Shown here in pieces: positions 32,458 to 42,525 of a DNA stretch of 64,000 nt. Below the pieces are notes generated by a model. That model was not told the origin of the DNA, made no database searches, and saw only the letters and a list, made by a program, of their open reading frames with translations. The DNA lies in contig CP097466.1 in NCBI GenBank assembly GCA_041874725.1, positions 2,604,001 to 2,668,000 of the forward strand. The letters are read 5' to 3'. The position numbers were made by a program, and so were the translations under genes. Source of the DNA: Duganella sp. BuS-21 (GTDB lineage Bacteria > Pseudomonadota > Gammaproteobacteria > Burkholderiales > Burkholderiaceae_D). Position 1 is the first letter of the stretch, and every line of letters begins with the position of its first letter.

Positions 32458-32596
32458 GATGAAGTGAGCTTTGTTCAGTTGCAGTCAGAACGGGCGGCGT
32501 AGCCCGACGGCGGAGCAGGTGTTTGCGTCTTGGCCCGATGTATTCCACTTTGCCAGATGGTAATTTGCTCAAGCTGTAAACAAAAAGGAGACGCAG

Positions 32597-33863
32597 ATGA
32601 CCATGGCCAGGTATGTATTTACCCTATTCATCGCAATGGCATTCCTGCCTGCCGGCGCATCCGTAAGCGAGCCAAATCCCGCCAAAATCGTCATCAAGGG
32701 CGTGCGCGATCCATCGGTGTGGTTCCGGATCGAGAGCCAGCACCTGATCGTCTATTCTGACAGCGATCCGGATCAGGTCGTCCAGTTGGTGAACAAGCTG
32801 GAGCGGCTCGACTATGTGCTGCGCCTGTACCTGCGGCCATTCCTGGTCCGGCAAACCGACTTACCCAAGCTCACGCTGTATTTTCAGGACCGGATCGGCT
32901 GGCCGCCCGGGCTCGGTGAATTCCCCGTCGAGACGGTTGGCCCTGATGCACTACATGCTTTCATCGGCTGAAAACCGCGACAAGATGGCGCAGTATCTTG
33001 AGCTGATGAATAGCGGCAGCGATGGCGGCGCGGCGTTTGCCGAAGTGTTCGGCTTGTCAGACAGGACGCTCAAAACGACCATGTGGCATTACCGGCGAGT
33101 ACTCATGAAAGTCATCAAGGTAGATTTTCCCGAGTTGCCCCTGGCCCGTATCGACTTCACCCGCCTGAGCCGCGTCGAGGGCGACTTCGTCCTTGACAAC
33201 GCGGCGCTGAAAGCTTGCCCCTCTCCCGACAATGGCCGGCAGCTGCTGCAGCGCGTGCAGGCTGCGGCGGCAGGGGCACGCGCTGTGGATTTTGCCCAGG
33301 TCACCTTGAGCCGTGCCCAGATCGAGTGGGGTGATCCGCGCGACGCCATGCCCTACCTGATGGACGCCGTGCGGCGCGATCCGCACAACGTGGAGCTTCA
33401 TTATCTGTTGGGCCTGGCGCACCTGAAGCTGGCGAAAAACCAGGTCGGAGACAATCGGGAGCAACTTGCGGAAGCCCGGACCAGCCTGACGGAGGCGGCG
33501 CTGCTGGCGCCCGGGACGCCCTGGGTATCGTATGCACTGTTCCATGTCGGGATCATGGATCCGGAAACGCCACCGGAAGAGGCCATGGGCCTGGCGAGCA
33601 AGGCCTGGCGCCAGGGGCATGATGTCTCGGCATTTGCGCGTGCGGCCGCCTTGGCGCATGCCTGGCTAGGCGACTCAGCCAGCGCCTATCGCGCCTTCAA
33701 CACGCTTGCAAGGAACGATCATGATCCGAATAGCGCCGCATGGGCCGCGCGTTGGCTTAAGCTGCTCGAAAAAGGGGTAACGCGGGATCACTTATTGGCG
33801 GCGATGCGCGACGAACCGCTCGTATCGCCCGGCTTCAGGCGGACGTACGGCGACGCCCGCTAA
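32597..33863 (+). pseudogene. Decayed secreted TPR-like protein with an internal deletion and frame change
   Basis: From ATG 32597 (AAGGAG six bases before) the frame encodes a signal peptide and residues through LGEFPVETVG, then stops at 32971. A second frame through the same bases continues as ALMHYMLSSAENRDKMAQYL and runs to 33863 with tetratricopeptide-like repeats (DAVRRDPHNVELHYLLGLAHLKLA). The two parts look like one protein whose middle section, likely including a DUF1570/peptidase-like region, was deleted out of frame around 32935-32950. The size of the deletion cannot be measured without a homologue. I treat it as a pseudogene. Confidence 0.65.
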
Positions 33864-33890
33864 CGCTCCGACCGCCACCTGATCCCGTTT

Positions 33891-35123
33891 TTACAGCAGC
33901 GATTCGGCCAGGTCTTTCAGGTCGTCGGCGTATTCGAGTTCCACCAGCTCTTTGCGGGCGACGCCGCTGCGCCAGGCTGCGGTGGCGATCTTGGGCGTGA
34001 CGCCGCTCAGCAGCCTCGGGTCCAGCAGCCCTGGGACGATGTAGTCTTTGCTGAAGCGCGCGTCGCTGCGCGCCATGTCGGCCAGGGCCACCACGCAGGC
34101 GCGCTTCATTTCCTGGTTGATGGTGCTCGCGCCCGAGTCCAACGCCGCGCGGAACAGGTACGGGAAGCACAGCGCGTTGTTGATCTGGTTCGGGTAGTCC
34201 GAACGTCCCGTCGCGATGATGGCGTCCGGCGCCACTTCGCGCACCAGTTCCGGACGCAGCTCCGGCTCCGGATTGGCCAGCGTGAAGACGATCGGTTGCG
34301 CTTTCATGCGCTGTATGTCCAGTTGCGACAGCACGCCCGGTCCCGATACGCCCAGAAAGACTTCCGCACCTTCCATCACTTCAGACAGCGTAGTCGCGGC
34401 GGTGTCCTGCGCCCAAGCGGCTTTTTCGCCGTCCAGCTCACGCGCGGTGGTCAGTACGCCTTTGCTGTCGCAGACATAAATGTGCTTGCGCTGCGCGCCC
34501 AGGTCCACCAGCAGTTCCAGGCAGGCCATCGCTGCCGCGCCCGCGCCCGAGCAGACGATTTTCACCGAGGAGATGTCGCGGCCCGTCATTTCGATCGCGT
34601 TCAGCATGCCCGCGCCGACCACGATCGCGGTGCCGTGCTGGTCGTCGTGGAATATCGGTATTGACAAACGCTCGCGCAGCTTGCGTTCGATGTAGAAGCA
34701 CTCCGGCGCCTTGATGTCTTCCAGGTTGATGCCGCCGAACGTCGGATGCAGCGCGGCGATGATGTCCACCAGTTTGTCCGCATCGCTTTCGTCGATTTCA
34801 ATGTCGAAGGCGTCGATGCCGGCGAATTTTTTGAACAGCACCACCTTGCCTTCCATGACCGGCTTGCCCGCCAGCGCGCCGATGTTGCCCAGTCCGAGCA
34901 CCGCGCTGCCGTTGGTGATGACGCCGACCAGGTTGCCCTTGGCCGTGTATTCGTAGGCCTTGGCCGGATCGCGCTTGATCTCGACGCACGGCGCGGCGAC
35001 GCCCGGCGAATAGGCCAGCGCCAGGTCTTCCTGCGTGCTCACGCTTTTGGTGACTTCGATGGCGATCTTGCCGGCGCTGCCGGTGCGGTGGTAGGCCAGG
35101 GCCTTTTGTTCGATGGTGGTCAT
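33891..35123 (-). CDS. maeB: NAD(P)-dependent malic enzyme, short form
   Basis: Converts malate to pyruvate and CO2. The 410-residue product covers the malic domain and NAD-binding domain ([55 protein letters not shown]). It lacks the C-terminal phosphotransacetylase-like domain found in ~760-residue MaeB. Coenzyme preference cannot be read reliably. The gene lies 78 bases downstream of the gdhA terminator and is probably a separate unit. Confidence 0.9.
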   Translation of the reverse strand: MTTIEQKALAYHRTGSAGKIAIEVTKSVSTQEDLALAYSPGVAAPCVEIKRDPAKAYEYTAKGNLVGVITNGSAVLGLGNIGALAGKPVMEGKVVLFKKFAGIDAFDIEIDESDADKLVDIIAALHPTFGGINLEDIKAPECFYIERKLRERLSIPIFHDDQHGTAIVVGAGMLNAIEMTGRDISSVKIVCSGAGAAAMACLELLVDLGAQRKHIYVCDSKGVLTTARELDGEKAAWAQDTAATTLSEVMEGAEVFLGVSGPGVLSQLDIQRMKAQPIVFTLANPEPELRPELVREVAPDAIIATGRSDYPNQINNALCFPYLFRAALDSGASTINQEMKRACVVALADMARSDARFSKDYIVPGLLDPRLLSGVTPKIATAAWRSGVARKELVELEYADDLKDLAESLL

Positions 35124-35144
35124 GGTGTGTTCCTCACAAATGTG

Positions 35145-35178
35145 AAAAACGCCTGCACGGCGTAAAACCGTACAGGCG
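35145..35178 (-). terminator. Intrinsic terminator of gdhA
   Basis: On the minus strand CGCCTGTACGG and CCGTGCAGGCG form an 11-bp stem with one G-T pair and a seven-base loop, followed directly by TTTTT. It lies just past the glutamate dehydrogenase stop. Confidence 0.8.
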
Positions 35179-35201
35179 CAAACTGCTGGGGATTCAGTCG
35201 A

Positions 35202-36497
35202 TCATGGATACAGGCCGCGTACTTCCCGCGCTTGCAGCACACGGGTGCAGGCGAGGATGAAGGTGGCGGTGCGCAGCGTGACCTTCTTGTCCTGCGCCAC
35301 GCTCCATACAGCATTGAACGCATCTTGCATGATGCGGGTTAAGCGGGCATTAATTTCGTCTTCGCTCCAGAAGAAGCTGGAGAAGTCCTGCACCCATTCA
35401 AAGTACGAGACGGTGACGCCGCCGGCGTTGGCCAGCACGTCCGGCACGATCAGCACGTCCTTGTCGGTCAGGATGTCGTCCGCTTCCGGCGTGGTCGGGC
35501 CATTAGCGCCTTCCAGAATGATCTTGGTGCGGATGCGCGATGCGTTGGCGGCCGTGATCTGCTGTTCCAGCGCGGCCGGAATCAGGATGTCCGATTCGAT
35601 GCCCCAGAAGGCGTCTCGGTCCATGAAGGCTTCAGCGCCGGGGAAGCCGGTGACGCTGCCCACTTCGGCCACGTGCTGGTGCAGGCGGGCGATATCCAGG
35701 CCGGCTTGATTGACCACGGTGCCGGTGTGATCCTGCACGGCGATGACTTTGGAGCCGGCTTCCGCGAACATGGCCGCAGCCACGCCGCCGACGTTGCCGA
35801 AGCCCTGGATGCAGACGCGGGCGCCTTCGATCGCCACGCCACGCTTGGCGGCGGCTTCGCGGCCCACCACGAACACGCCACGGCCGGTCGCTTCGCGGCG
35901 GCCCAGTGAGCCGCCGAGCGAGATCGGCTTGCCGGTGACGACGCCGGTCGACAGGTTACCTTCGATCATGGCGTAGGAGTCCATCATCCACGCCATCACC
36001 TGTTCGTTGGTGTTGACGTCCGGTGCCGGGATGTCTTTGTTTGGTCCGATAATCAGACTGATTTCGCTGGTATAGCGGCGGGTCAGGCGCTGCAGTTCAC
36101 CACGCGACAGGGTCTTAGGATCGACACGGATGCCGCCCTTGGCGCCGCCGTATGGCACGTTGACGGCGGCGTTTTTCACCGTCATCCACGCCGACAGCGC
36201 CATTACTTCGGACAGGGTCACGTCCTGGTGGAAGCGCACGCCGCCTTTGCCTGGGCCGCGCGACATATTGTGCTGTACGCGGTAGCCTTCGTAATGGGCG
36301 ATGCTGCCGTCATCGCGCTCGATCGGCACATCGACGGTGAGGATACGTTTGGGACGCTTGAGGGTTTCGACCCAGCGCGACAGGCTACCGAGGTGCGGGG
36401 TGACGCGGTCGATTTGCTGCAGGTAGACACCCCATGGGCCGAGATCTTCGGCGTTGAGGTATGAAGGCAGTGCGTGTTGTGCTTGTACAGTGGTCAT
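35202..36497 (-). CDS. gdhA: Glu/Leu/Phe/Val-family glutamate dehydrogenase
   Basis: The 431-residue product starts at 36497 after GGGAG. It shows the substrate-site [11 protein letters not shown] with catalytic Lys, the [17 protein letters not shown] motif, the Rossmann segment [17 protein letters not shown] and [12 protein letters not shown]. The length fits hexameric GDH. A LysR-type gene on the same strand starts about 1.1 kb upstream, ends 131 bases before this ATG, and may regulate it. An intrinsic terminator follows. Confidence 0.93.
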   Translation of the reverse strand: MTTVQAQHALPSYLNAEDLGPWGVYLQQIDRVTPHLGSLSRWVETLKRPKRILTVDVPIERDDGSIAHYEGYRVQHNMSRGPGKGGVRFHQDVTLSEVMALSAWMTVKNAAVNVPYGGAKGGIRVDPKTLSRGELQRLTRRYTSEISLIIGPNKDIPAPDVNTNEQVMAWMMDSYAMIEGNLSTGVVTGKPISLGGSLGRREATGRGVFVVGREAAAKRGVAIEGARVCIQGFGNVGGVAAAMFAEAGSKVIAVQDHTGTVVNQAGLDIARLHQHVAEVGSVTGFPGAEAFMDRDAFWGIESDILIPAALEQQITAANASRIRTKIILEGANGPTTPEADDILTDKDVLIVPDVLANAGGVTVSYFEWVQDFSSFFWSEDEINARLTRIMQDAFNAVWSVAQDKKVTLRTATFILACTRVLQAREVRGLYP

Positions 36498-36628
36498 GCT
36501 CAAGGCTCCCGTTGGATTGGTTTGCTGAGCGCCGCTTGTGGCGGTGCTCAAGTGGGACGAATCATAGGCCTGGAGCGTTTAGAGCGGCCAATGCTGTATG
36601 CGCATTCGGCTATGCAAAAAATGCATAG

Positions 36629-37590
36629 TTATCTCTCCGATACCGGAATGCGGCGTTTGCCGCCGCTGTGTTTTTGCTGTTGTTCGAGGAATTCCCATAG
36701 CCTTTCGACGATCGGTTTTCCTCTCCGGTGCGGTGACGGGCGCTCGCGGTAGAGGCGGATTTCCATTTCGATTTCCCAGTCCGCGCTGTCGCCGTCGGCG
36801 CGCGCCAGCTGCTTTTGTTTGAGCTCGCGCGTGACCGCCGATTCGGGCAGGAAGGCGATGCCGCGTCCTTCCAGCGCCATCATCTTCAGGCCTTCGGCCA
36901 TGTCGGTTTCGTAGTGCGGCTCGAGGTGCAGGGCGGTTTTGGCGTCGCTCAGGATCAGTTCCACCATGCGGCCCAGGTAGGCGTTGTTGGTGTAGGAGAG
37001 GAAGGGCAGCGGCGCGCGCTTGGTGCCCGGCAGCGTGAATTCGGGGACTTTGTTTTTGTCGCAGCGGGCGTAGGGGCGCAGCGATTCACGGCCCAGCACC
37101 AGCATGTCGTAGCGGCCGGGGTCGAGCTGCACCGGCTGGCGCGGATGGTGGTAGCACAGCAGCAGGTCGCAGCCGCCTTCCACCAGCTGCAGCACGGCGT
37201 CGTGTACGTTGAGCGCCATCAGGCGGCTGCGGATCGGCGCGAAGTCTTGTTCCAGTTTGGTCAGCCACTTCGGCACGAAGGTCAGCGCAAGCGTGTGCGG
37301 CACCGCGAGGTCGATGCTGGTTTGGGCGGCGGCGCGTTTGGAGCGCAGCATCTCGCGCGCGCCGTTGATCTTCGAGAGCATCTCCAGCGCCTGTTCGTAG
37401 AACACGATGCCGGCCGGCGTCAGGCGCGTGGGGTAGGAGGTGCGGTCGATCAGGTCTGTGCCGAGCCAGTTTTCCAGCGATTGGATGCGGCGGGAAAAGC
37501 GGGCTGCGTCACATGGCGCAGCGCCGCCGAGCGGCTGAAGTTATTGGTCTCTACCAGTGAGATAAAGTCTTCCAGCCATTTGGTTTCCAT
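36629..37590 (-). pseudogene. LysR-family regulator with a one-base frameshift
   Basis: The N-terminal DNA-binding helix-turn-helix starts at ATG 37590 (WLEDFISLVETNNFSRSAAL) and reads to HVTQPAF. The rest lies in another frame (TRLTPAGIVFYEQALEML and the ligand-binding domain) down to 36629. One base added to the four-A run at 37495-37498 restores SRRIQSLENWL, the standard LysR sequence. The corrected length of ~320 residues is normal. It sits just upstream of gdhA and could control it. Either a dead regulator or a homopolymer error. Confidence 0.85.
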
Positions 37591-37606
37591 GCAGTGTCCT
37601 TGGTGA

Positions 37607-38950
37607 TTACGCGGTGTTGGCGCTGATGCTGGGCATGGGCGTGAACAGGTAGGCCAGCGCCGCAAACAGCACCAGTATGATGCCACCACCGAGGAACAAT
37701 TGCGACAGTGCGATGTACTTGAGCAGCCAGCCGGCGACGGCGGCCGACATCGGCGCCAGTCCCATGAAGATGAACATGAAGATGCTCATGGCGCGGCCCA
37801 TCATCTGCGGCGGCACGCGGCGCTGGATCCAGGTGAAGACGTTGATCTGCATGTAGCCACCCAGCAGGCCGAGGGCCAGCATCAGCAAGGCTGCTTGCCA
37901 CGCCGCGTTCACCATGCCGAGCGGCGCCAGCAGCAGGCCGGCGATGCCGTCCACCAGCAGGATCATGACGCCGAATTCAGCGAAGCGCAGACGCGCGCCG
38001 AACTTGGCGGCCACGCCCATGCCGAGCAGCGTGCCGGCGCCGTGTGCGCCCATCAGCAGGCCGAGGGTGGTGGCGCCGTGCAAATCGCTGGCCAATACCG
38101 GAATGGCGACCTGCATGGCGCCGCCGATGAGCAGGGCGACCGTACCCCAGTAGATAAAGCACAGCCGCAGCGGCGCATCGTTCCACACCATGCGCAGTCC
38201 CTCGCCGACGGAGCGCAGGACCGATTGCGGAGCCGGCGCCGTTTGCGCATCGGCCGGCGCGGCGGCAACGATCAGCGGCCGCACCTTCGCCAGCGTCCAC
38301 GCCGACAGCAGGAAGCTCACGCAGTCCAGGCCGAAGGCCAGTGCCAGGCCGCGCGCGTCGGTGATCGCGCCGTTGCTGGTGCCGCCGCCACCATCGCCGG
38401 CGACCGCCAGCAGGCCCGCCGCCACCAGCGGCCCGGCCAGCATCGACAGCTGTCGTAGTCCCATCAGCATGCCATTGGCTGCCTGCAGATGTTCGCGCGG
38501 TATCGCCAGCGGCATGATCGACGTCCCCGATGGTATGCCGAAAGCCTGCGCCAGTCCCAAGGCCAGCGCCAGCGCATAAATCAGCTGTAGCGACAGCTGC
38601 GGCGTAAGCGCGATGGTGAGCGACAGCGATTCGCCCAGCGCAATCGTCGGCGCGCTGCCGATGTTCAGCACCAGCACCGTCAGCAAGCCAAGCAGCACGG
38701 CATTGGCGTACTTGCTGAGCATGAGCACCCGCTTGGGCGAGTAGCGGTCCACCAGCGCGCCGCCGATCAGGATGAACACCGCACGCGGCACGCTCATGAG
38801 CGCGATCACCAGGCCAAGCGCCAGCGTGTCGCCGGTGAGCTTGAGCACCAGCCAGGGCAGGGCGATCATGGTCAATTGGTCTCCCAGCATGGAGATGACG
38901 CCGCCGCGCATCAACCACTTGAAGTTGGGATCCTGTTTCAGGGCGCTCAT
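37607..38950 (-). CDS. MFS transporter, EntS-like class
   Basis: A 447-residue membrane protein with about twelve hydrophobic segments and the MFS loop motif GGALVDRYSPKRVLML between TM2 and TM3. It resembles the EntS/DUF894-type drug or siderophore exporters. The start overlaps the MarR gene stop by four bases (ATGA), so the two form an operon and the MarR protein is the likely repressor. The substrate is unknown. Confidence 0.85.
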   Translation of the reverse strand: MSALKQDPNFKWLMRGGVISMLGDQLTMIALPWLVLKLTGDTLALGLVIALMSVPRAVFILIGGALVDRYSPKRVLMLSKYANAVLLGLLTVLVLNIGSAPTIALGESLSLTIALTPQLSLQLIYALALALGLAQAFGIPSGTSIMPLAIPREHLQAANGMLMGLRQLSMLAGPLVAAGLLAVAGDGGGGTSNGAITDARGLALAFGLDCVSFLLSAWTLAKVRPLIVAAAPADAQTAPAPQSVLRSVGEGLRMVWNDAPLRLCFIYWGTVALLIGGAMQVAIPVLASDLHGATTLGLLMGAHGAGTLLGMGVAAKFGARLRFAEFGVMILLVDGIAGLLLAPLGMVNAAWQAALLMLALGLLGGYMQINVFTWIQRRVPPQMMGRAMSIFMFIFMGLAPMSAAVAGWLLKYIALSQLFLGGGIILVLFAALAYLFTPMPSISANTA

Positions 38951-39405
38951 GAGTTGGACGCGTTCATGCCGGCGATGAGCGCCAGCGCGTTGCTGATGTT
39001 GTCGAACTGCGCCGGCGGACAGTTGCGCAGCAGGTCCTTGCTGATCTGGTCGGCCACGGTGGTGGCGTTGGTCAGCATTTCGTGGCCGGTATTGGTGATG
39101 GCGGCGTAGGCCACGCGGGCGTCGCGCGGATCCTGCTGGCGTTCGACCAGGCCGATTTTCTCCAGCGGCAGCAGGGTGCGGGTGACGCCGGACGCAGTCA
39201 GGCCCTGGCGCTCGGCCAGATCGACGCGGCGCAGGCGGCGGCCGGGCGCGCGGGCCAGATGATGCAACAGCATGAAGTCGCTGAAGCTGATGCCGTGGTA
39301 GCCGCCCAGTACCTGATCGAGCCGACGCACCAGCGTGGCTTGGGCGCGCGCCAGGCGCAGGGTGAATTCGAGGCTGGGGCTGATTGGGGTAGGTGTGGTG
39401 TCCAT
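38947..39405 (-). CDS. MarR-family transcriptional regulator
   Basis: A 152-residue winged-helix protein. The core reads GISFSDFMLLHHLARAPGRRLRRVDLAERQGLTASGVTRTL followed by the wing VERQQDPRDARVAYAAI with the Asp-x-Arg motif. AGGA lies seven bases before the ATG. It is cotranscribed with the MFS gene and probably represses the pair until a ligand binds. An 11-bp tandem repeat in its upstream region is a candidate operator. Confidence 0.92.
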   Translation of the reverse strand: MDTTPTPISPSLEFTLRLARAQATLVRRLDQVLGGYHGISFSDFMLLHHLARAPGRRLRRVDLAERQGLTASGVTRTLLPLEKIGLVERQQDPRDARVAYAAITNTGHEMLTNATTVADQISKDLLRNCPPAQFDNISNALALIAGMNASNS

Positions 39406-39420
39406 GTGCTTGTCCTATGC

Positions 39421-39475
39421 TTGATTAATGTTTGATTAATGTTTGATTAATGCTTGAAATATACTTGAGTGCGCA
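39421..39475. repeat. 11-bp tandem repeat upstream of the marR-MFS operon
   Basis: Three near-identical units TTGATTAATGT/C (39421-39431, 39432-39442, 39443-39453) are followed by two weaker ones (TTGAAATATAC, TTGAGTGCGCA). Spacing of 11 bp puts each unit on the same helix face. The AT-rich array lies 15 bases from the marR ATG and may contain its operator and promoter. Confidence 0.7.
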
Positions 39476-39589
39476 ATCAAAATCCAGAGAAATTTAAACG
39501 TTAGTTTTTTGCCACATCAGTGACAGGGTGCAACTGGGTATGGTATCGTTTCCAAAATTACAGTATTACATAACAATAAGGGGTGACAA

Positions 39590-40795
39590 ATGCATATGGG
39601 GACCACCGAGATCTTTCTGATCGCGATGACGATTATTTTCAGCGTGCCTTACCTGATCTGGCGCCTGGGCGGCACCGATTACTACGCGCCGCTGGTGGTG
39701 GTGCAGATCATCGCCGGCATCCTGCTGGGACCGGGCATCATGGGGCGCGCTTTCCCCGAGTACTATGCGTTCGTGTTCAACCCGCAGGTGGTGCAGTCGC
39801 TCAACGGCATCGCCTGGTGGGCGGTGATGATCTTCGTGATGATCGCCGGGATTGAACTGGACCTGAAGAAAGCCTGGGAGCACAGGCGCGAGAGCAGCAT
39901 CACCGCCGGCTTGGCGCTGGGCATGCCGCTGGTGTTCGGCTGTATCGCCGCGCTGGGGCTGCTGGGCTACGCCGGCTGGATGGGACCGAAAGCGCACGGC
40001 TGGCAATTCATCTTGGGCGTGGGCATGGCCTGTGCGGTGACCGCGTTGCCTATTCTGATCCTGCTGATGGAAAAACTGGAGATCCTGCGTCAGCCGATCG
40101 GCCAGCGCATCCTGCGCTACGCCAGCCTGGACGATATCGCCATCTGGGGCGTGTTGGCGGTGATCCTGCTGGACTGGGACCGGGTCGGCCGCCAGTTGGG
40201 CTTCCTGCTGGTGTTTACAGTTGTGACCAAGCTGTTCCGCATGATGATGGTGCGCATCGAGGAGCGCGACCGCTGGTACGTTTCCTTCATCTGGCTGGCC
40301 GTGTGTGCGTTTGCTGCGGACTGGGCGGGCCTGCACTTCATGGTCGGCGCCTTCCTGGCCGGCGCGGTGATGGATGCCGAATGGTTTAATCAGGAAAAAA
40401 TGGACTTCCTGCGCGCGAATATCCTGATGGCGGTGATGCCGGTGTTCTTCCTGAGCACGGGGCTGCGCACCAACTGGGCGATGGGCGGCTCGGCCGTGTT
40501 CCTGGTGGCGGGCGTGCTGCTGGTGGCGTCGGTGAGCGGCAAGCTGGCCGGCATCCACATCGCCGGCAAGATCCTCAAATGGGGCCCGGGCGAGGCGTCC
40601 ATCATCGGCTGGCTGCTGCAGACCAAGGCGCTGATCATGATCATCTTCGCCAACATCCTGCTCGACAAGCAGATCATCACCAGCGAGACCTTCACCGCGC
40701 TGCTGCTGATGGCCATCGGCAGCACCATGCTGACGGTGCCGATGGTGGCGCCGAAATTGCAGCGGGTGGCGCAACTGGTGTTCAAAACGAGCTGA
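39590..40795 (+). CDS. Kef/CPA2-type cation/proton antiporter
   Basis: A 401-residue membrane protein of the Na+/H+ exchanger (CPA2) fold with about twelve segments. Visible features are VVVQIIAGILLGPGIMG, MIFVMIAGIELDLK, YASLDDIAIWGVLAVILL, where a membrane Asp pair is expected, and HFMVGAFLAGAVMD. No TrkA-N regulatory domain is attached. AAGGGG precedes the ATG. The transported ion cannot be told from sequence. Confidence 0.87.
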   Translation: MHMGTTEIFLIAMTIIFSVPYLIWRLGGTDYYAPLVVVQIIAGILLGPGIMGRAFPEYYAFVFNPQVVQSLNGIAWWAVMIFVMIAGIELDLKKAWEHRRESSITAGLALGMPLVFGCIAALGLLGYAGWMGPKAHGWQFILGVGMACAVTALPILILLMEKLEILRQPIGQRILRYASLDDIAIWGVLAVILLDWDRVGRQLGFLLVFTVVTKLFRMMMVRIEERDRWYVSFIWLAVCAFAADWAGLHFMVGAFLAGAVMDAEWFNQEKMDFLRANILMAVMPVFFLSTGLRTNWAMGGSAVFLVAGVLLVASVSGKLAGIHIAGKILKWGPGEASIIGWLLQTKALIMIIFANILLDKQIITSETFTALLLMAIGSTMLTVPMVAPKLQRVAQLVFKTS

Positions 40796-40807
40796 TATAA
40801 TTATGGG

Positions 40808-41056
40808 ATGAACGATACTACTCAACTCCCACCACTGCCGGATCGTCTGTCGATCGATCCGCGCAGCAAATTCCACGTCGCTGCCGTGTTCGAACACGAC
40901 ATCGGTATTAATTTCAACGGCAAAGAGCGCAACGATGTGGATGAATACTGCATCAGCGAAGGCTGGATCAAGGTCCCGGCCGGCAAGTCACTGGATCGCA
41001 AAGGCATGCCGATGTTGATCAAGCTGAAAGGCACGGTCGAGCCGTTCTACCGCTAA
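40808..41056 (+). CDS. DUF3297 family protein
   Basis: An 82-residue protein with the whole-family sequence pattern DRLSIDPRSKFH, VFEHDIGINFNGKERNDVDEYC, EGWIKVPAGKSLDRKG and KLKGTVEPFY. DUF3297 is conserved in proteobacteria without a known function. The gene follows the antiporter by 12 bases and is closed by a strong terminator. Confidence 0.9.
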   Translation: MNDTTQLPPLPDRLSIDPRSKFHVAAVFEHDIGINFNGKERNDVDEYCISEGWIKVPAGKSLDRKGMPMLIKLKGTVEPFYR

Positions 41057-41078
41057 GCGCCGCCGTTCGACGCAATGC

Positions 41079-41114
41079 AATGCCGTTCAGTTGAGACTGG
41101 GCGGCATTTTTTTT
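41079..41114 (+). terminator. Intrinsic terminator after the DUF3297 gene
   Basis: AATGCCG (41079-41085) pairs with CGGCATT (41102-41108), extended inward by TCAG/CTGG around a GA-rich loop, and followed by eight T. It overlaps the 3' end of the convergent gene. Confidence 0.8.
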
Positions 41115-42187
41115 GGGCGTTTCACGGCAGGTTGTGTCGTCGCGAAAACCTGCTTCAGGGTCTGCGCCGCCGCCAGCGCGTCACTCCAGCTTTCTACCTG
41201 TTCCACACTGGCTTTGGCGAGCCTGTTGCGGACAGTTTTCGACAATGGACCGTAACGCTGTGTCAGCAATCGTTCCAGTAGCGTGGCCGCTCCCTCTGCG
41301 CGCCCCCGCGCGAGTCCTCGCTCAAGTCCTTGCTCCAAGCCCTCGCGCCGGCCTTTCTGCAGGCCTTGCTCCATGCCTTTCTCCATGCCTCTTTCCACGC
41401 CTATTTCCAGGCCTTTCTTTATGCCATCTTCGAGGAACATTTGTTCCAATGGGTTGAGCAATTTCATTTCGTGCTCCTTTTCCAAGCGGAGGACCGCCTG
41501 CCAGTAGCGCCGCTGATGCGGCTCGGGCAATGCCATCATCCAGTTGATCACATTGAATAATACAATTATGCGTCCACGCTTCCAGCGATGCTTGAATAAT
41601 AGCCTGGTCAAGTGCAGCTTGGCCGCGTAGAGCATAGCCGGATCATGGTGGGCCTGCTGGGTGCGCAGGTGGGCCAGTGTGAGCCAGGCAAACGGATTGT
41701 TCAAGGCTTCCAGGGCAGCGGTGTCGGCGGCGAAATCAATCAGCTTGGCTATCGTGAACGAGAATCCTCTGGCCGTGCCCAGCATTTGCTGATGAAAATG
41801 GCTCGGCCGCCAATGAGGATCGGTATCGGCCAGCAGCACGAGGCTCGCCACCGATTGGCCATAGGTCTTGCCGATGTGGTAGTTGTAGTCGTGCACGCGT
41901 CGCGCCAGTGCGGCGTCGCGCTGCGCCTGGATTTCGATGTGGACCAGTATGCGCTCCACGCCACCGTCGCGCATGGATACCTCCACCAGCTTGTCGGCCA
42001 CCATCACGTTCGGTGCCGCGCCGATCACGAGGCCGGCCAACTCCTTGTCCCGGAAACGCGGACGTTGCGTCCAATCGATGTGAGCGCTGAAGTCGGGAAA
42101 ATAGAAGTCCATGAAGGGGTGGAAAGCATGCGTTAAAGCGGCTTTCCACGGCAGATCGTAGCGGGCGGGCTGAGCGGTATTCGGCAT
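41087..42187 (-). CDS. Rpn/PD-(D/E)XK-like transposase-related protein with Gly-rich coiled repeats
   Basis: The 366-residue product starts at ATG 42187; an upstream in-frame TTG is rejected. It opens DLPWKAALTHAFHPFMDFYFPDF. The nuclease-like core reads VEVSMRDGGVERILVHIEIQAQ, a D/E-x-E pattern as in Rpn recombination-promoting nucleases. Residues ~255-300 form four-residue repeats with Gly at each first position (GLEIGVERGMEKGMEQG and so on). A DUF4351-like C-terminal helical region follows. It is a single gene, not flanked by IS ends. Nuclease activity is inferred from the fold pattern only. Confidence 0.75.
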   Translation of the reverse strand: MPNTAQPARYDLPWKAALTHAFHPFMDFYFPDFSAHIDWTQRPRFRDKELAGLVIGAAPNVMVADKLVEVSMRDGGVERILVHIEIQAQRDAALARRVHDYNYHIGKTYGQSVASLVLLADTDPHWRPSHFHQQMLGTARGFSFTIAKLIDFAADTAALEALNNPFAWLTLAHLRTQQAHHDPAMLYAAKLHLTRLLFKHRWKRGRIIVLFNVINWMMALPEPHQRRYWQAVLRLEKEHEMKLLNPLEQMFLEDGIKKGLEIGVERGMEKGMEQGLQKGRREGLEQGLERGLARGRAEGAATLLERLLTQRYGPLSKTVRNRLAKASVEQVESWSDALAAAQTLKQVFATTQPAVKRPKKMPPSLN

Positions 42188-42257
42188 CCGCCCAGTCTGC
42201 CCTTGTAGCCCGCTGCGCCGTATGACAAAAGGCAAAGCGGGGCAGGGTACGCTTTGC

Positions 42258-42446
42258 TTAGCCGGCGGCGTCGCCGCGCAGCTTGTCCAGCATTTCCAGC
42301 GTAGACGGCAGCAGATTCATGATCCCGTGGTAGGCACAGTATTCACAAAACGCCTCCTCCGGTGACATCGCTGCAATACTGCTGTCGGAATGGCCCCGGC
42401 GGCGCAGTGCGCGCAGACAGGCGGCATCCATAATTCTGGAATTCAT
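42258..42446 (-). CDS. Small hypothetical protein with Cys motif
   Basis: A 62-residue protein with a good GGGAGA site before the ATG at 42446. It contains EEAFCEYCAYHGIMN, a CxxC-like pair, and helices around it. I do not recognise the family. It lies upstream of the Rpn-like gene on the same strand with a 70-base gap and could share its transcript. Confidence 0.55.
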   Translation of the reverse strand: MNSRIMDAACLRALRRRGHSDSSIAAMSPEEAFCEYCAYHGIMNLLPSTLEMLDKLRGDAAG

Positions 42447-42525
42447 GCACTTCTCCCTTTTGGATCTGATAAGGTTGGTGGTGGGTTACGTCTTACTGTA
42501 ATTATTATAAGTCGAAAATAATGCC

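Noticed and set aside
39421..39475. CRISPR-like array
   Set aside because: Units are 11 bp directly adjacent with no spacers; it is a simple tandem repeat.
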